Positions 1 to 6,392 of a DNA stretch of 19,488 nt are shown here, one piece after another. This DNA comes from an uncultured bacterium (GTDB taxonomy: Bacteria > Actinomycetota > Coriobacteriia > Coriobacteriales > Atopobiaceae). The position numbers were made by a program, and so were the translations under genes. The first letter of the stretch is position 1, and every line of letters starts with the position of its first letter. The stretch lies in NCBI GenBank assembly GCA_905214865.1, contig CAJMNO010000031.1, positions 1-19,488 on the forward strand, read 5' to 3'. The notes under the pieces are model-generated. The model was not told the DNA's origin. It saw nothing but the letters and a program-made list of their open reading frames with translations, and made no database searches.

Positions 1-89
1 CGTACTAGTTCGGATGACTTTGAGAAGCGTTCGGGTGAAGTCTGAATTCGAGGTTCCGCGAGCGGTCGCGCGGACGACGGCAGCAACCC

Positions 90-118
90 TTCACCTACCC
101 TGAGCGTTATGGTATACT
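90..118 (+). promoter_or_regulatory. Promoter of the secreted repeat protein gene
   Basis: A -35 box TTCACC (90-95, 4 of 6 to consensus) is followed by a 17-base spacer and a -10 box TATACT (113-118). TG at 110-111 makes the -10 box extended. Transcription would start near 125, leaving a leader of about 38 bases before the ATG at 163. Seen directly; promoter activity is inferred. Confidence 0.6.
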
Positions 119-125
119 ATAACGC
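104..125. promoter_or_regulatory. 22-bp near-perfect palindrome over the -10 box
   Basis: The arms GCGTTAT and ATAACGC flank a centre containing GTATAC. All 11 base pairs match except one G/T position. The palindrome covers the whole extended -10 box and the predicted start point, where a dimeric repressor would block transcription. No regulator gene lies next to it, so the binding protein is unknown. Confidence 0.5.
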
Positions 126-162
126 GATAGGAAGAGACGCACCTTCGTGGGAGGAGCAGAGA

Positions 163-1692
163 ATGAGGAAGGTCAGGTTCGGGATGGGCCTCGCGGGGGC
201 CGTGGCGTCGGTCGCCGTGGCGGCGGGCCTCGGGCTCGGGGCGGTCGCGGCGACGCCCGCCTCGGCGGCGGACTGGGGAGGCACCCAGCCGATGCACCGG
301 CTCTACAACCCCAACAGCGGCGAGCACTTCTACACCGCGAGCGACCACGAGAGGGACCACCTGGTCTCGCTCGGCTGGAGGTCCGAGGGCGAGGGCTGGT
401 ACGCCCCGGTCAAGAGCTCGACTCCCGTCTACCGCCTCTACAACCCCAACGCCGGCGACCACCACTACACCGCGAGCAGGGCGGAGCGCGACTGGCTCGT
501 GGGCAAGGGCTGGAGGTACGAGGGCATCGGCTGGTACTCCAGCGACTCCAAGGCCGTCACCCTCTACCGCCAGTACAACCCCAACGCCCGCTCCGGCGCC
601 CACAACTACACCACCAGCCGAGGCGAGAGCGACCACCTCGTGAGCGTCGGCTGGAGGTACGAGGGCACGGCATGGTACGGCACCACGAGGGGCGCGAGGC
701 AGGCCCCGCTCGCCGACGCCTACGAGCCCAGGGCGGCGGGGCTGACCGTCACCGCGGGCGACCCCGTCCCGTCCGCGAGGTCCGCGGTCTCCAACGCGGG
801 CTCGCTGCCGGACGGCACGACGTTCTCCTGGGCCGTGGCCCCCGACACCTCCCGCGAGGGCACCGCTTCGGGCACCGTCACCGTCGCCTACCCCGACGGC
901 ACCACGGACTCCCTCGGCGTCACCGTCACCGTCGCCCACCGCAAGACCATGGCGGAGGCGAACGACCCCAGGGGCGCGGCGCTCACCGTGGTCGTCGGCT
1001 CCAAGGTCGACGCCAAGGCCGCCGTCGCCGACGCCTCGAAGCTCCCCAGCGGCACCACGTTCTCCTGGGCCACGACCCCCGACACCTCCAAGGAGGGCAC
1101 GACCTCCGGCACCGTCACCGTCTCCTACCCGGACGGTACGACCGACTCAGTGGCGGTCACGGTCACCGTCCGCGCCACGCTCATGGCGGACGAGTACCAG
1201 CCGCAGGGCCGCAAGCTCGTGGTCAAGCAGGGCAACCAGCCCAACCCGCACTGCGCCCTGACCAACGAGGGCGACCTGCCCGAGGGCACCAAGCTCTCCT
1301 GGAAGTCCGTCCCGTCCACGAAGGCAACCGGCGTCTCCAAGGCCACCCTCGTGGCGACCTACCCCGACGGCTCCTCCGACGCCGTGACCGTGACGGTCGA
1401 GGTGCAGGACGAGAGGACGTTCGAGAAGGGGTGGCACGACCTCTACACGGACGGCATCACCCGCTTCTGGCGCATCAAGGTACCGGATGATGACAACGCC
1501 CGTGACCTCTGGGGTTACTACAACATGCAGGTCTTCTCCTCCCGCGAGGAGGCCGAGGCGTTCATCGTGTGGCAGAGGGAGGAATGGCCGGAGGGTAAGT
1601 CAATCATCGACAAGTGGAAGATCGTTGGCCCGATGGTCTGCAACCAGGACACCTCCGGTGGCGCCGACCCCTACATCTTCGTGGACGAGTAG
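163..1692 (+). CDS. Secreted protein with DUF5648-like lectin repeats and Rib-like beta repeats
   Basis: A 509-aa protein, probably exported and involved in surface or carbohydrate binding; substrate unknown. The N-terminus is a classic Sec signal peptide: basic MRKVR, an Ala/Gly/Val core (residues 8-30) and a cleavage site near ASA-A at 33-36. Three repeats follow at about 43-81, 89-126 and 134-173, each with YNPN, a Y-T-(A/T)-S segment and a closing GW-EG-WY, typical of DUF5648 (a beta-trefoil-like fold). Three Rib/alpha-like repeats follow at about 183-258, 263-336 and 340-415, each ending in YPDG(T/S)(T/S)D and an alternating V-T-V strand. The C-terminal 90 residues are different, rich in Trp and Tyr, and unrecognised. 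There is no LPXTG motif and no C-terminal membrane segment, so it is probably released or bound non-covalently. An upstream in-frame ATG at 109 lies inside the promoter. ATG 163 has GGGAGGAG (149-156) six bases upstream and starts the signal peptide, so it is preferred. Confidence 0.85.
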   Translation: MRKVRFGMGLAGAVASVAVAAGLGLGAVAATPASAADWGGTQPMHRLYNPNSGEHFYTASDHERDHLVSLGWRSEGEGWYAPVKSSTPVYRLYNPNAGDHHYTASRAERDWLVGKGWRYEGIGWYSSDSKAVTLYRQYNPNARSGAHNYTTSRGESDHLVSVGWRYEGTAWYGTTRGARQAPLADAYEPRAAGLTVTAGDPVPSARSAVSNAGSLPDGTTFSWAVAPDTSREGTASGTVTVAYPDGTTDSLGVTVTVAHRKTMAEANDPRGAALTVVVGSKVDAKAAVADASKLPSGTTFSWATTPDTSKEGTTSGTVTVSYPDGTTDSVAVTVTVRATLMADEYQPQGRKLVVKQGNQPNPHCALTNEGDLPEGTKLSWKSVPSTKATGVSKATLVATYPDGSSDAVTVTVEVQDERTFEKGWHDLYTDGITRFWRIKVPDDDNARDLWGYYNMQVFSSREEAEAFIVWQREEWPEGKSIIDKWKIVGPMVCNQDTSGGADPYIFVDE

Positions 1693-1718
1693 TGCCATAA
1701 GCCCATGACTTCAAGTGG

Positions 1719-1756
1719 AAGAGGGAGGCTCCCGAAGTTCGGGAGCCTCCCTCTTT
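1719..1756 (+). terminator. Rho-independent terminator after the secreted protein gene
   Basis: Complementary arms of about 17-18 bases (1719-1736 and 1738-1755) form a near-perfect hairpin whose inner GAA/TTC bases make the loop, followed by a short TTT. The stem lies 27 bases after the stop codon. AA pairs on the other side would let it act weakly in reverse too. Confidence 0.85.
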
Positions 1757-2136
1757 GCGTGCTCGCGGTGAGTGCTGTGCCATCTCGAAGAAGGATTGTG
1801 TGCCGCACCCCCTCCCCTTGGACGAGCGTTCGTGCGGTCAGCGGCAGCGAGCCTTCACCGAATGCCAAGGGCCCCTCGAGGCCCGCCCCTTCCTTGTGCG
1901 CATAAATACGGGCGGGGGCATGCGCAGGAGGGGCCACGGAAGAACGTGCAGAAGAGCCCTGGAAGGCACCGGGGCCGCCCGCGTGAGGCGACGTCTCCCG
2001 CTCCCCTGCCCCACCCGCGTGCGGCACGACTGACACCCGCCGGATCGGCGGGAGGCGATGCCACGGGAATGGAAGATGCGGCCCGCCCGTCCGGTCCGAG
2101 GCGGACAGGCTGTATAGTTGATGCACGACGTTGTCT
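1757..2136. other. Gene-free stretch, no supported coding region
   Basis: About 380 bases with no credible gene on either strand: the open frames lack ribosome sites and have compositions unlike the neighbours. A 7-bp hairpin CCCGCCG-GAT-CGGCGGG lies near 2036-2052, and GTCCG/CGGAC arms lie near 2095-2107. No further function can be assigned. Confidence 0.5.
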
Positions 2137-2280
2137 GCATGCCTTCTCGCACGCTTGCCTGCCCGTTTGCTTGCCTTTCCTCTTGTCCACTCCCCTACTT
2201 GCGTGCTAGGTGGCAAGGCGACAAGCAAGAAAACTAGGAGTCAGGCAAGCGGCAAAGCCGACAAGCGGAAACGACACTAA
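2137..2280. repeat. Intergenic repeat, copy A (composite of two modules)
   Basis: The left module (2137-2205) matches 4581-4645 (copy B) almost base for base, with one 4-base indel and few substitutions. The right module (about 2208-2280) matches 6011-6085 in copy D, sharing GGTGGCAAGGCGACAAG, TCAGGCAAGC, GCAAAGCCGACAAGCGG and a final ACACTAA. The modules contain complementary words (GCTTGCC/GGCAAGC, CTTGTC/GACAAG), so the unit can fold. No open frame is conserved, which suggests a non-coding repeat. Confidence 0.75.
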
Positions 2281-2336
2281 AGGAACCCGCTAGGGAATAA
2301 ACGCGCAAGCCCGTGAGAAGGCAAGGAAACCCCACG

Positions 2337-2373
2337 TGCGAGGTAACGCGAGCGTGCGAGACGTGACCTCGCA
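2337..2373 (-). terminator. Inverted repeat after the PRTase gene, possible terminator
   Basis: Perfect 8-bp arms TGCGAGGT (2337-2344) and ACCTCGCA (2366-2373) begin three bases beyond the PRTase stop codon. The loop is large (21 bases) and contains further complementary bases. On the minus strand it is followed by GGGGTTTCC, not a proper U tract, so it may be a weak or Rho-assisted terminator. Confidence 0.4.
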
Positions 2374-2376
2374 TAG

Positions 2377-3033
2377 TCAGTACATGGCTCGGGCAAGAAA
2401 CAGACCAATAATCGGGCGCTCATAGCCCCCATTTTGCAACATGCTCTTTATGGCAACGAAATGTGCCCCTGTCACAAGTACGTCATCTATCACAAAGACG
2501 AAATCGCAATCGTCAACCGATTGGCCCACCAGTCGCATTGATGCCATTATCGCATCAACGGAGCGATTCCCCCCATTGTGAGAGGGGATTACGGTCTCCG
2601 TTGTCTCTATGTCACGGCATACTCTGAATCCAAAGCGATCCTGGACCATCTTGCACGTCTGCACGTTTCTGTCATCGTAATCAGGGTTTCCAATTGCATA
2701 AGACGGAGGAACGGGAAGCAGCCCGACCCTTCCTCCCATTGCCGCAAGCTCTTCACCCGTCGCGCGGATCCTCTTCCCCTCTATGAAGTCCACGATTGCC
2801 TCTGCATACTTGGCTATCGCAGAGTCCTTGTACTGCCTTCTTTGGGGTCGATTCCGCAATCCACTTTCACCGCCAATGGGGATCTTGTAGTTCAGCACGA
2901 TGCCATTCGCGGCGGAAATCCCATAACCCGCATGTGGGGTGTACACGAGGTAATAGAAACACGCATCTCCATGCCTCAGTCGCGGGAGCTTGTTCAGGTC
3001 ATCGACGTAGGTCCACTGTTCCCGTCCCATCAT
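2377..3033 (-). CDS. ComF-like phosphoribosyltransferase, ShosT-like toxin candidate
   Basis: A 218-aa protein with a type I phosphoribosyltransferase fold. The key PRPP-binding loop VIDDVLVTGAH lies at residues 181-191 after a hydrophobic strand. LLPVPPS (105-111) matches the PRTase/ComF beta strand and loop, followed by a basic and acidic segment as in ComF. There is no N-terminal zinc finger as in true ComF. Its start overlaps the stop of the upstream DprA-like gene as ATGA, so the two are translationally coupled. A PRTase gene paired with a DprA-family gene is the layout of the ShosTA toxin-antitoxin/anti-phage system, where the PRTase is the toxin (family knowledge). Assigning this pair to ShosTA is inference. 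The gene is visibly lower in GC than the housekeeping genes, suggesting transfer. A second ATG immediately follows the first. Confidence 0.75.
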   Translation of the reverse strand: MMGREQWTYVDDLNKLPRLRHGDACFYYLVYTPHAGYGISAANGIVLNYKIPIGGESGLRNRPQRRQYKDSAIAKYAEAIVDFIEGKRIRATGEELAAMGGRVGLLPVPPSYAIGNPDYDDRNVQTCKMVQDRFGFRVCRDIETTETVIPSHNGGNRSVDAIMASMRLVGQSVDDCDFVFVIDDVLVTGAHFVAIKSMLQNGGYERPIIGLFLARAMY

Positions 3034-3908
3034 TCACCGATCTCATCGAGCACGTCACGGACCGTCCTCGCCTCGACGGCGCCCCTTGCGAGCAGGCCGC
3101 GCCCCCAGGAGGTCTCATCCACGACCTGGGGGAGGAGGATCAGGCCCCTCCCCTGCTCCAGGCACGCACGCGCCTGAGTTCTCGTCCCGCTCGTCTCCCC
3201 GGCCTCAACGATCACCGTGGCCTCGGAGAGCGCAGCCATCGTGACGTTCCTCTCCGGGAAGTAGAATCGCTGGGTCTTGAACGGCTGGTGGTCGTAGTGG
3301 TAGATGGGAACCTGGCTTATCAGGAGGCCCTTGCTTGCCACCTGGTCTTGCAGGTCACGGTTCTCCCTCGGGTAATAGCGGTCGATTGGCGTCCCAATCA
3401 CCCCTATGACCCTTCCACCCGCCTCCAGGGCCCCCCTAGCCGCCTCCGTGTCGACTCCGGCGGCAAGGCCCATGACGACGGTGATCTTCCTAGCGGCAAG
3501 CGCATGCGCAAGGCGCCGGGCAGCAGAAACCCCCCTGCCGCTCGGCCTTCTCGTGCCGACTATGGAGACGCACCTGGAATCGAGGAGCGTCAGATCGCCC
3601 CTGTAGTAGAAGACCGGCAGCGGGTCTCGCTGGGACCTGAGGCCGGACGGGAACTGGGGCGTCCCCTCGACGAGGATCGAGAACCCACCGAGCCGCGAGC
3701 CGACATACTCGCCGACCTCCTGGTGCTTTTGCTCGTTGGGGACGAAGCCCTCCATCGACCTGAGCGCCCTGCTGGGGAGGCCGCCGCCCTCGGAGATGAG
3801 CCTTGACACCCTGGCCCTGGAGGTTCCCTCAGTCGCGTAGATGCACTCGTATGCCATCAGCTCGCGGTAGGGCGAGACCACGTTATCGTCAGTTATGACA
3901 GCCGTCAT
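3030..3908 (-). CDS. DprA/Smf-family Rossmann protein, ShosA-like antitoxin candidate
   Basis: A 292-aa protein with the DprA/Smf (LOG-like Rossmann) core. Visible signatures are PVFYYRGDL, VSIVGTRRPSGRG, VVMGLAAGVDTEAARGAL with a GGRVIGV strand, YPREN, FPERNVTMAALS, VIVEAGETSGTRTQA and a final GLLARGA. True DprA loads RecA on single-stranded DNA during transformation. This one sits with a PRTase and not in a competence or topA/dprA setting, so a partner or antitoxin role as in ShosTA is more likely. It lacks the C-terminal winged helix seen in many DprA proteins. Start: an ATG at 3941 has no ribosome site, while ATG 3908 is preceded by GAGGGGGTGG at suitable distance, so 3908 is chosen. Confidence 0.75.
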   Translation of the reverse strand: MTAVITDDNVVSPYRELMAYECIYATEGTSRARVSRLISEGGGLPSRALRSMEGFVPNEQKHQEVGEYVGSRLGGFSILVEGTPQFPSGLRSQRDPLPVFYYRGDLTLLDSRCVSIVGTRRPSGRGVSAARRLAHALAARKITVVMGLAAGVDTEAARGALEAGGRVIGVIGTPIDRYYPRENRDLQDQVASKGLLISQVPIYHYDHQPFKTQRFYFPERNVTMAALSEATVIVEAGETSGTRTQARACLEQGRGLILLPQVVDETSWGRGLLARGAVEARTVRDVLDEIGE

Positions 3909-4009
3909 AAGAGCCACCCCCTCACATGCGCGTCCAACCATAGACTAGCGGCTTTCTGCTCCAACTCGCTCAAAATCGCCCGGCTCGCTCAATGAGTCAC
4001 CAATTAACC

Positions 4010-4165
4010 GGTGCCATGTGCGGATGCGGGTCGGAGGGACGAAAATGAAACCCCTGGAGGAAGGGGTCATGCGTGCTCGGCGTCGGCAACCCAGGGAATG
4101 TGGCACAGAGCAAAAGGGTGCCGTGAGTTGCGGGGCATGCATGCTTGCTTGCGTACAAAACAAAC
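4010..4165. repeat. Intergenic repeat, copy C
   Basis: The stretch aligns with 5865-6012 (copy D) at roughly 80 percent identity by eye. Shared words include GGAGGGACGAA, CCGGAGGAAGG-like, GGCAACCC, GGGAATGTG, AGGGTGCCGTGAG, TGCGGGGC and GTGCATGCT. A stem GGCAACCC/GGGTGCC is kept in both copies about 25 bases apart, suggesting a structured element. Its right end meets the point where a toxin-like frame stops making sense (near 4165). Confidence 0.75.
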
Positions 4166-4212
4166 CACCGAATTCGGAGATAATCTTCGAATGCAGTGAA
4201 AAACCAGCTCAA
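4165..4212 (-). pseudogene. Possible 5' remnant of a YoeB/Txe-like toxin gene
   Basis: Just downstream of the antitoxin stop, a 16-codon stretch from a TTG reads LSWFFTAFEDYLRIRW. This resembles the start of YoeB/Txe toxins, which have a hydrophobic beta strand followed by A-W-E-D-Y. The frame then runs into the repeat copy C and loses all resemblance. A Phd/YefM antitoxin is normally followed directly by such a toxin. The match is short, so this is a hypothesis, not a firm call. Confidence 0.3.
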
Positions 4213-4226
4213 CTGTCAATGGGCAC

Positions 4227-4442
4227 CTATTCATCCGCGAGCCTCTTGAAGAGGTCATGGTGCTTCGTCATGAAATCGACTGCGATGTCCATGGGATCAG
4301 CCCCGGCAGATGCCGGCTGGATCACAACCCACGGCTTGTTGTTCTTCAGTACGGTGACTGGTTCTCCCGTCCTGTTGACCTCGGCGGTCACGCGAGAAAA
4401 GTTGTTCTTTGCATCCGCAAGCCCGATGGTGGTTGCACTCAT
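4227..4442 (-). CDS. Phd/YefM-family antitoxin, apparently without a toxin
   Basis: A 71-aa protein with the typical Phd/YefM N-terminus: a short strand, LADAKNNFSRVTAEVNRTGEPVT, then VLKNNKPWVVIQP, which form the dimeric DNA-binding fold. The C-terminal tail (MDIAVDFMTKHHDLFKRLADE) would be the toxin-neutralising helix. The start is set by AAGGAGGT five bases before the ATG at 4442. The upstream in-frame extension to 4511 lies in the promoter. Such proteins bind their own promoter and inhibit a RelE/YoeB or Doc toxin. No full toxin gene follows; only a short YoeB-like remnant meets repeat copy C. It may be an orphan antitoxin or antidote to a related toxin elsewhere. Confidence 0.85.
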   Translation of the reverse strand: MSATTIGLADAKNNFSRVTAEVNRTGEPVTVLKNNKPWVVIQPASAGADPMDIAVDFMTKHHDLFKRLADE

Positions 4443-4463
4443 CCTGTACCTCCTTGCTTTCCA

Positions 4464-4481
4464 ATTATAGCCAATATTATA
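4464..4481 (-). promoter_or_regulatory. Twin TATAAT direct repeat upstream of the antitoxin
   Basis: On the minus strand TGGCTATAAT occurs twice with a 12-base period (TATAAT at 4481-4476 and 4469-4464), followed by the ribosome site. No good -35 box sits at 17 bases from either. The repeat could be a promoter with a tandem operator for the antitoxin. Confidence 0.5.
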
Positions 4482-4580
4482 GCCATTACCGCTTGCTCTA
4501 CCTTCCATCAAGGCATTTATTCTTGAAACCCTTGCAGGGGCCCCTGGAAGGGAGATGGCTGGTACCGTCCAGAGCCAGAG

Positions 4581-4645
4581 GCATGCCTTATCGCACGCTT
4601 GCCAGTTTGCTTGCCTTTCCTCTTGTCCACTCCCCTACTTGCGTG
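4581..4645. repeat. Intergenic repeat, copy B (left module only)
   Basis: Matches the left module of copy A (2137-2205) nearly exactly, including CTTGCCTTTCCTCTTGTCC and ACTCCCCTACTTGCGTG. Just to the left is a perfect palindrome CAGGGGCCCCTG (4535-4546), and immediately to the right an 8-bp hairpin CGTGAAAG-CTCG-CTTTCACG (4642-4661). The rest of the gene-free stretch 4512-4840 shows nothing recognisable. Confidence 0.75.
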
Positions 4646-4840
4646 AAAGCTCGCTTTCACGAATCTCAGCCCAGGGTCATCTTTCGCGCCACCACAAGGG
4701 TCTTGAATGCCCGATCGGGGCTTGGGGTACGTCTATGTCAACCTAAACGTTGGCTGACGGGCGGGCACCTGGGGTTCGTCTTGCATCCGGGACTGTCGGC
4801 TCGATCGAATGGGTCAGAGGGGCAGGTGGCGACAGAGAAG

Positions 4841-5278
4841 ATGGCTGACGAGAGGTTGGCAGGGGGCGGAAGGCGTGGCTACCTCGCCGACGCGGGACTG
4901 CCAAGATGGGGAACCGAGCGCGTCGAGCATTACCAGCTCCTTCCCGATGGGAGCACCCGGCTCTCCGACGAGTATCGGGACAGGCTCACGGCGCTGGTTG
5001 CGCCAGTCCTTGACGCCTACCCCGTCGCGATGGGATGGCTCTATGGCTCCGTCGCGCGGGGGCTCTACCGTCTCGACTCCGACATCGACCTGATCGTTGA
5101 GGAGGTGCCGGGTCAGAGGCTCACCTTCTCCGACCTAGACGAAATGCAAGGCGAACTGGAGCGGGCCCTTGGCGTGGACGTCGACGTGTTCACCTTGAAT
5201 AGGAGGAGGGCACGAGCTGCCTTTCTGAGGAACTTCGACCGAGAGAGGATCTGCATCTATGAGCGCAAGGCCAAATGA
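4841..5278 (+). CDS. mntA: MntA-like minimal nucleotidyltransferase antitoxin
   Basis: A 145-aa minimal nucleotidyltransferase. It carries the exact GSX10DXD active-site motif: G69-S70, then ten residues, then D81-I-D83. A third acidic pair follows at D113/D115 in VDVDVF. MntA antitoxins use ATP to AMPylate a tyrosine in the partner HEPN toxin and so inactivate it (established for MntA-HepT). The gene overlaps the downstream HEPN gene by 20 bases, the standard layout. About 60 residues precede the catalytic strand. The start is uncertain: ATG 4841 has only AGGTGG about 11 bases upstream, and an in-frame GTG at 4826 is an alternative. Confidence 0.85.
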   Translation: MADERLAGGGRRGYLADAGLPRWGTERVEHYQLLPDGSTRLSDEYRDRLTALVAPVLDAYPVAMGWLYGSVARGLYRLDSDIDLIVEEVPGQRLTFSDLDEMQGELERALGVDVDVFTLNRRRARAAFLRNFDRERICIYERKAK

Positions 5279-5720
5279 CGACCGCCGCGTTGCGGAGATA
5301 TGGGAGACATGCGCCGAGATAGCGGCCAGGATGGCGAGTGGGGTGTACAGCGAGGAGATTGTCGTCTCGCCGTCGAACAAGGTCGAGGAGGCGCTTGGGG
5401 AGGCACTTGCCTATGGACTGCAACGCATCGGTGAGGAGGCCTCGCGACTGTCCTTCGACGCAAAGACCATCGCCAAGCTGCCATGGGATAACATCGCGGG
5501 ATTGAGAAACATCCTCTCCCACGACTACCCCGGCATCTCCTGGGACCAGATTTGGTCGGTGGCGACGGACGACCTGCCAAGCCTCCGGGACTACTGCGTC
5601 AGGTACGCGGAGCTGCACGATACGACGATCCAGGACCTCGTAGAGTTGAATCACGCCTCGCTCAGGCAGGCTGACGCCGAAAAGGAGAACCCACCGACCC
5701 ACAGGTGGGACGACCGCTAG
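5259..5720 (+). CDS. hepT: HepT-like HEPN toxin (RNase)
   Basis: A 153-aa all-helical HEPN protein of the HepT/DUF86 type. The catalytic and modification motif RX4HXY is present as R83-NILS-H88-D-Y90 in GLRNILSHDYPGISWDQIW. HEPN dimers cleave RNA using the Arg and His, and the Tyr is the site that MntA AMPylates. It starts inside the antitoxin gene, with GAGAGG some ten bases ahead of the ATG, so the pair is coupled. The charged tail from about residue 137 is probably disordered. Both motifs are intact, so the pair looks functional. Acquisition within an accessory region is inferred from the surroundings. Confidence 0.87.
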   Translation: MSARPNDDRRVAEIWETCAEIAARMASGVYSEEIVVSPSNKVEEALGEALAYGLQRIGEEASRLSFDAKTIAKLPWDNIAGLRNILSHDYPGISWDQIWSVATDDLPSLRDYCVRYAELHDTTIQDLVELNHASLRQADAEKENPPTHRWDDR

Positions 5721-5724
5721 CGTG

Positions 5725-5818
5725 CGGTAGCCACCGGAGTACGGTAGCCACCGAACGTGGAACCAAACGGAGCGTCCCGGGTGCCGTCACCGGGAGACGC
5801 GCCCACGGCGTACGGTAG
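5725..5818. repeat. Short CGGTAG repeats and a hairpin downstream of the HEPN gene
   Basis: CGGTAGCCACCG occurs at 5725-5736 and again at 5742-5753 (17-base period), and CGGTAG returns at 5813-5818. Between them, GCGTCCCGG...CCGGGAGACGC (5772-5800) forms a hairpin with small internal mismatches. It has no T run, so it is not a standard terminator, though it is the first hairpin after the toxin gene. Confidence 0.5.
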
Positions 5819-5864
5819 AACCTCCCCTTAAATGCGGGCACCCATCTTACGAACGTGAGGTAGA

Positions 5865-6090
5865 GGTGCGTGCGGAAGGGCCCCTGGAGGGACGAACGAG
5901 GAACCCCCGGAGGAAGGTGCCATGCGAGGTCGGTGACGGCAACCCAAGGGAATGTGACACGGAGAGAAAGGGTGCCGTGAGCTGCGGGGCGTGCATGCTA
6001 GCTTGAGTGCAAGGTGGCAAGGCGACAAGTGCGCAAAACAAGAATCAGGCAAGCCGCAAAGCCGACAAGCGGGAAACAACACTAACCGAC
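5865..6090. repeat. Intergenic repeat, copy D (most complete)
   Basis: The left part (5865-6012) aligns with copy C (4010-4165), and the right part (6008-6085) with the right module of copy A (2208-2280). Copy D therefore shows that these modules belong to one element of about 200-225 bases. The imperfect stem ACGGCAACCC/GGGTGCCGT (about 5936-5945 and 5970-5978) is shared with copy C. No conserved reading frame, so it is probably a non-coding, MITE- or REP-like element. Ends and target duplications cannot be fixed by eye. Confidence 0.75.
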
Positions 6091-6102
6091 AAGCATTACC
6101 AG

Positions 6103-6348
6103 TCAGGCGACGGTGGGCTTCACGTCGATCTTGCAGCCGAGGGCCCTAATGACCTTCTGAACCGTGACAAACGAGGGATTGCCCGTGGGTGACAAAGCCT
6201 TGTACAGGCCGTCGCGGGTAATCCCGGTCTCCCTAGCGAGCCTGGTCATGCCACGCGCACGGGCTATGTCGCCAAGGGCGGCGGAGAGGAGTGCCGGGTC
6301 GCCGTCCTAGTGGGAGGGAAAATCATCAAGTCCGAGGCGACACATCAT
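6103..6348 (-). pseudogene. HigA-like addiction-module antitoxin remnant
   Basis: The minus strand encodes 67 uninterrupted residues (6306-6103) beginning DGDPALLSAALGDIARARGM, then TRLARETGITRDGLYKALS and GNPSFVTVQKVIRALG. This is the helix-turn-helix core of the 'probable addiction module antidote' HigA-like family. Family members usually have about 25-30 more N-terminal residues. Here the frame continues upstream to ATG 6348 but is broken by a TAG at 6309-6307, exactly before the conserved DGDPALL. The only ATG after the stop would begin at residue 20. No toxin gene is adjacent. It is called a pseudogene with good confidence in the family and less in the exact limits. Confidence 0.65.
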
Positions 6349-6392
6349 TCGACATGGCCTGAGAGGGTAAACAGACAAACCCCAGTAGGAGG

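Noticed and set aside
91..939. Minus-strand frame of 282 codons opposite the secreted protein
   Set aside because: Composition of a shadow frame (Gly/Val/Arg/Asp only), while the plus strand has a signal peptide, promoter and terminator.
1772..2209. Plus-strand frame of 145 codons in the gene-free stretch
   Set aside because: No ribosome site, biased Pro/Arg/Ala composition, and its end lies in repeat copy A.
3030..3908. Housekeeping competence gene dprA
   Set aside because: The family fold fits, but the coupled PRTase and the surrounding toxin-antitoxin genes argue for a defence-type role; kept as DprA-like only.
3997..4212. A complete 71-codon toxin gene after the antitoxin
   Set aside because: After the first 16 codons the frame only reads through repeat copy C and ends in sequence with no toxin features.
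2137..6090. CRISPR array
   Set aside because: The repeats are long, diverged, widely spaced and modular, with no regular spacers and no cas genes.
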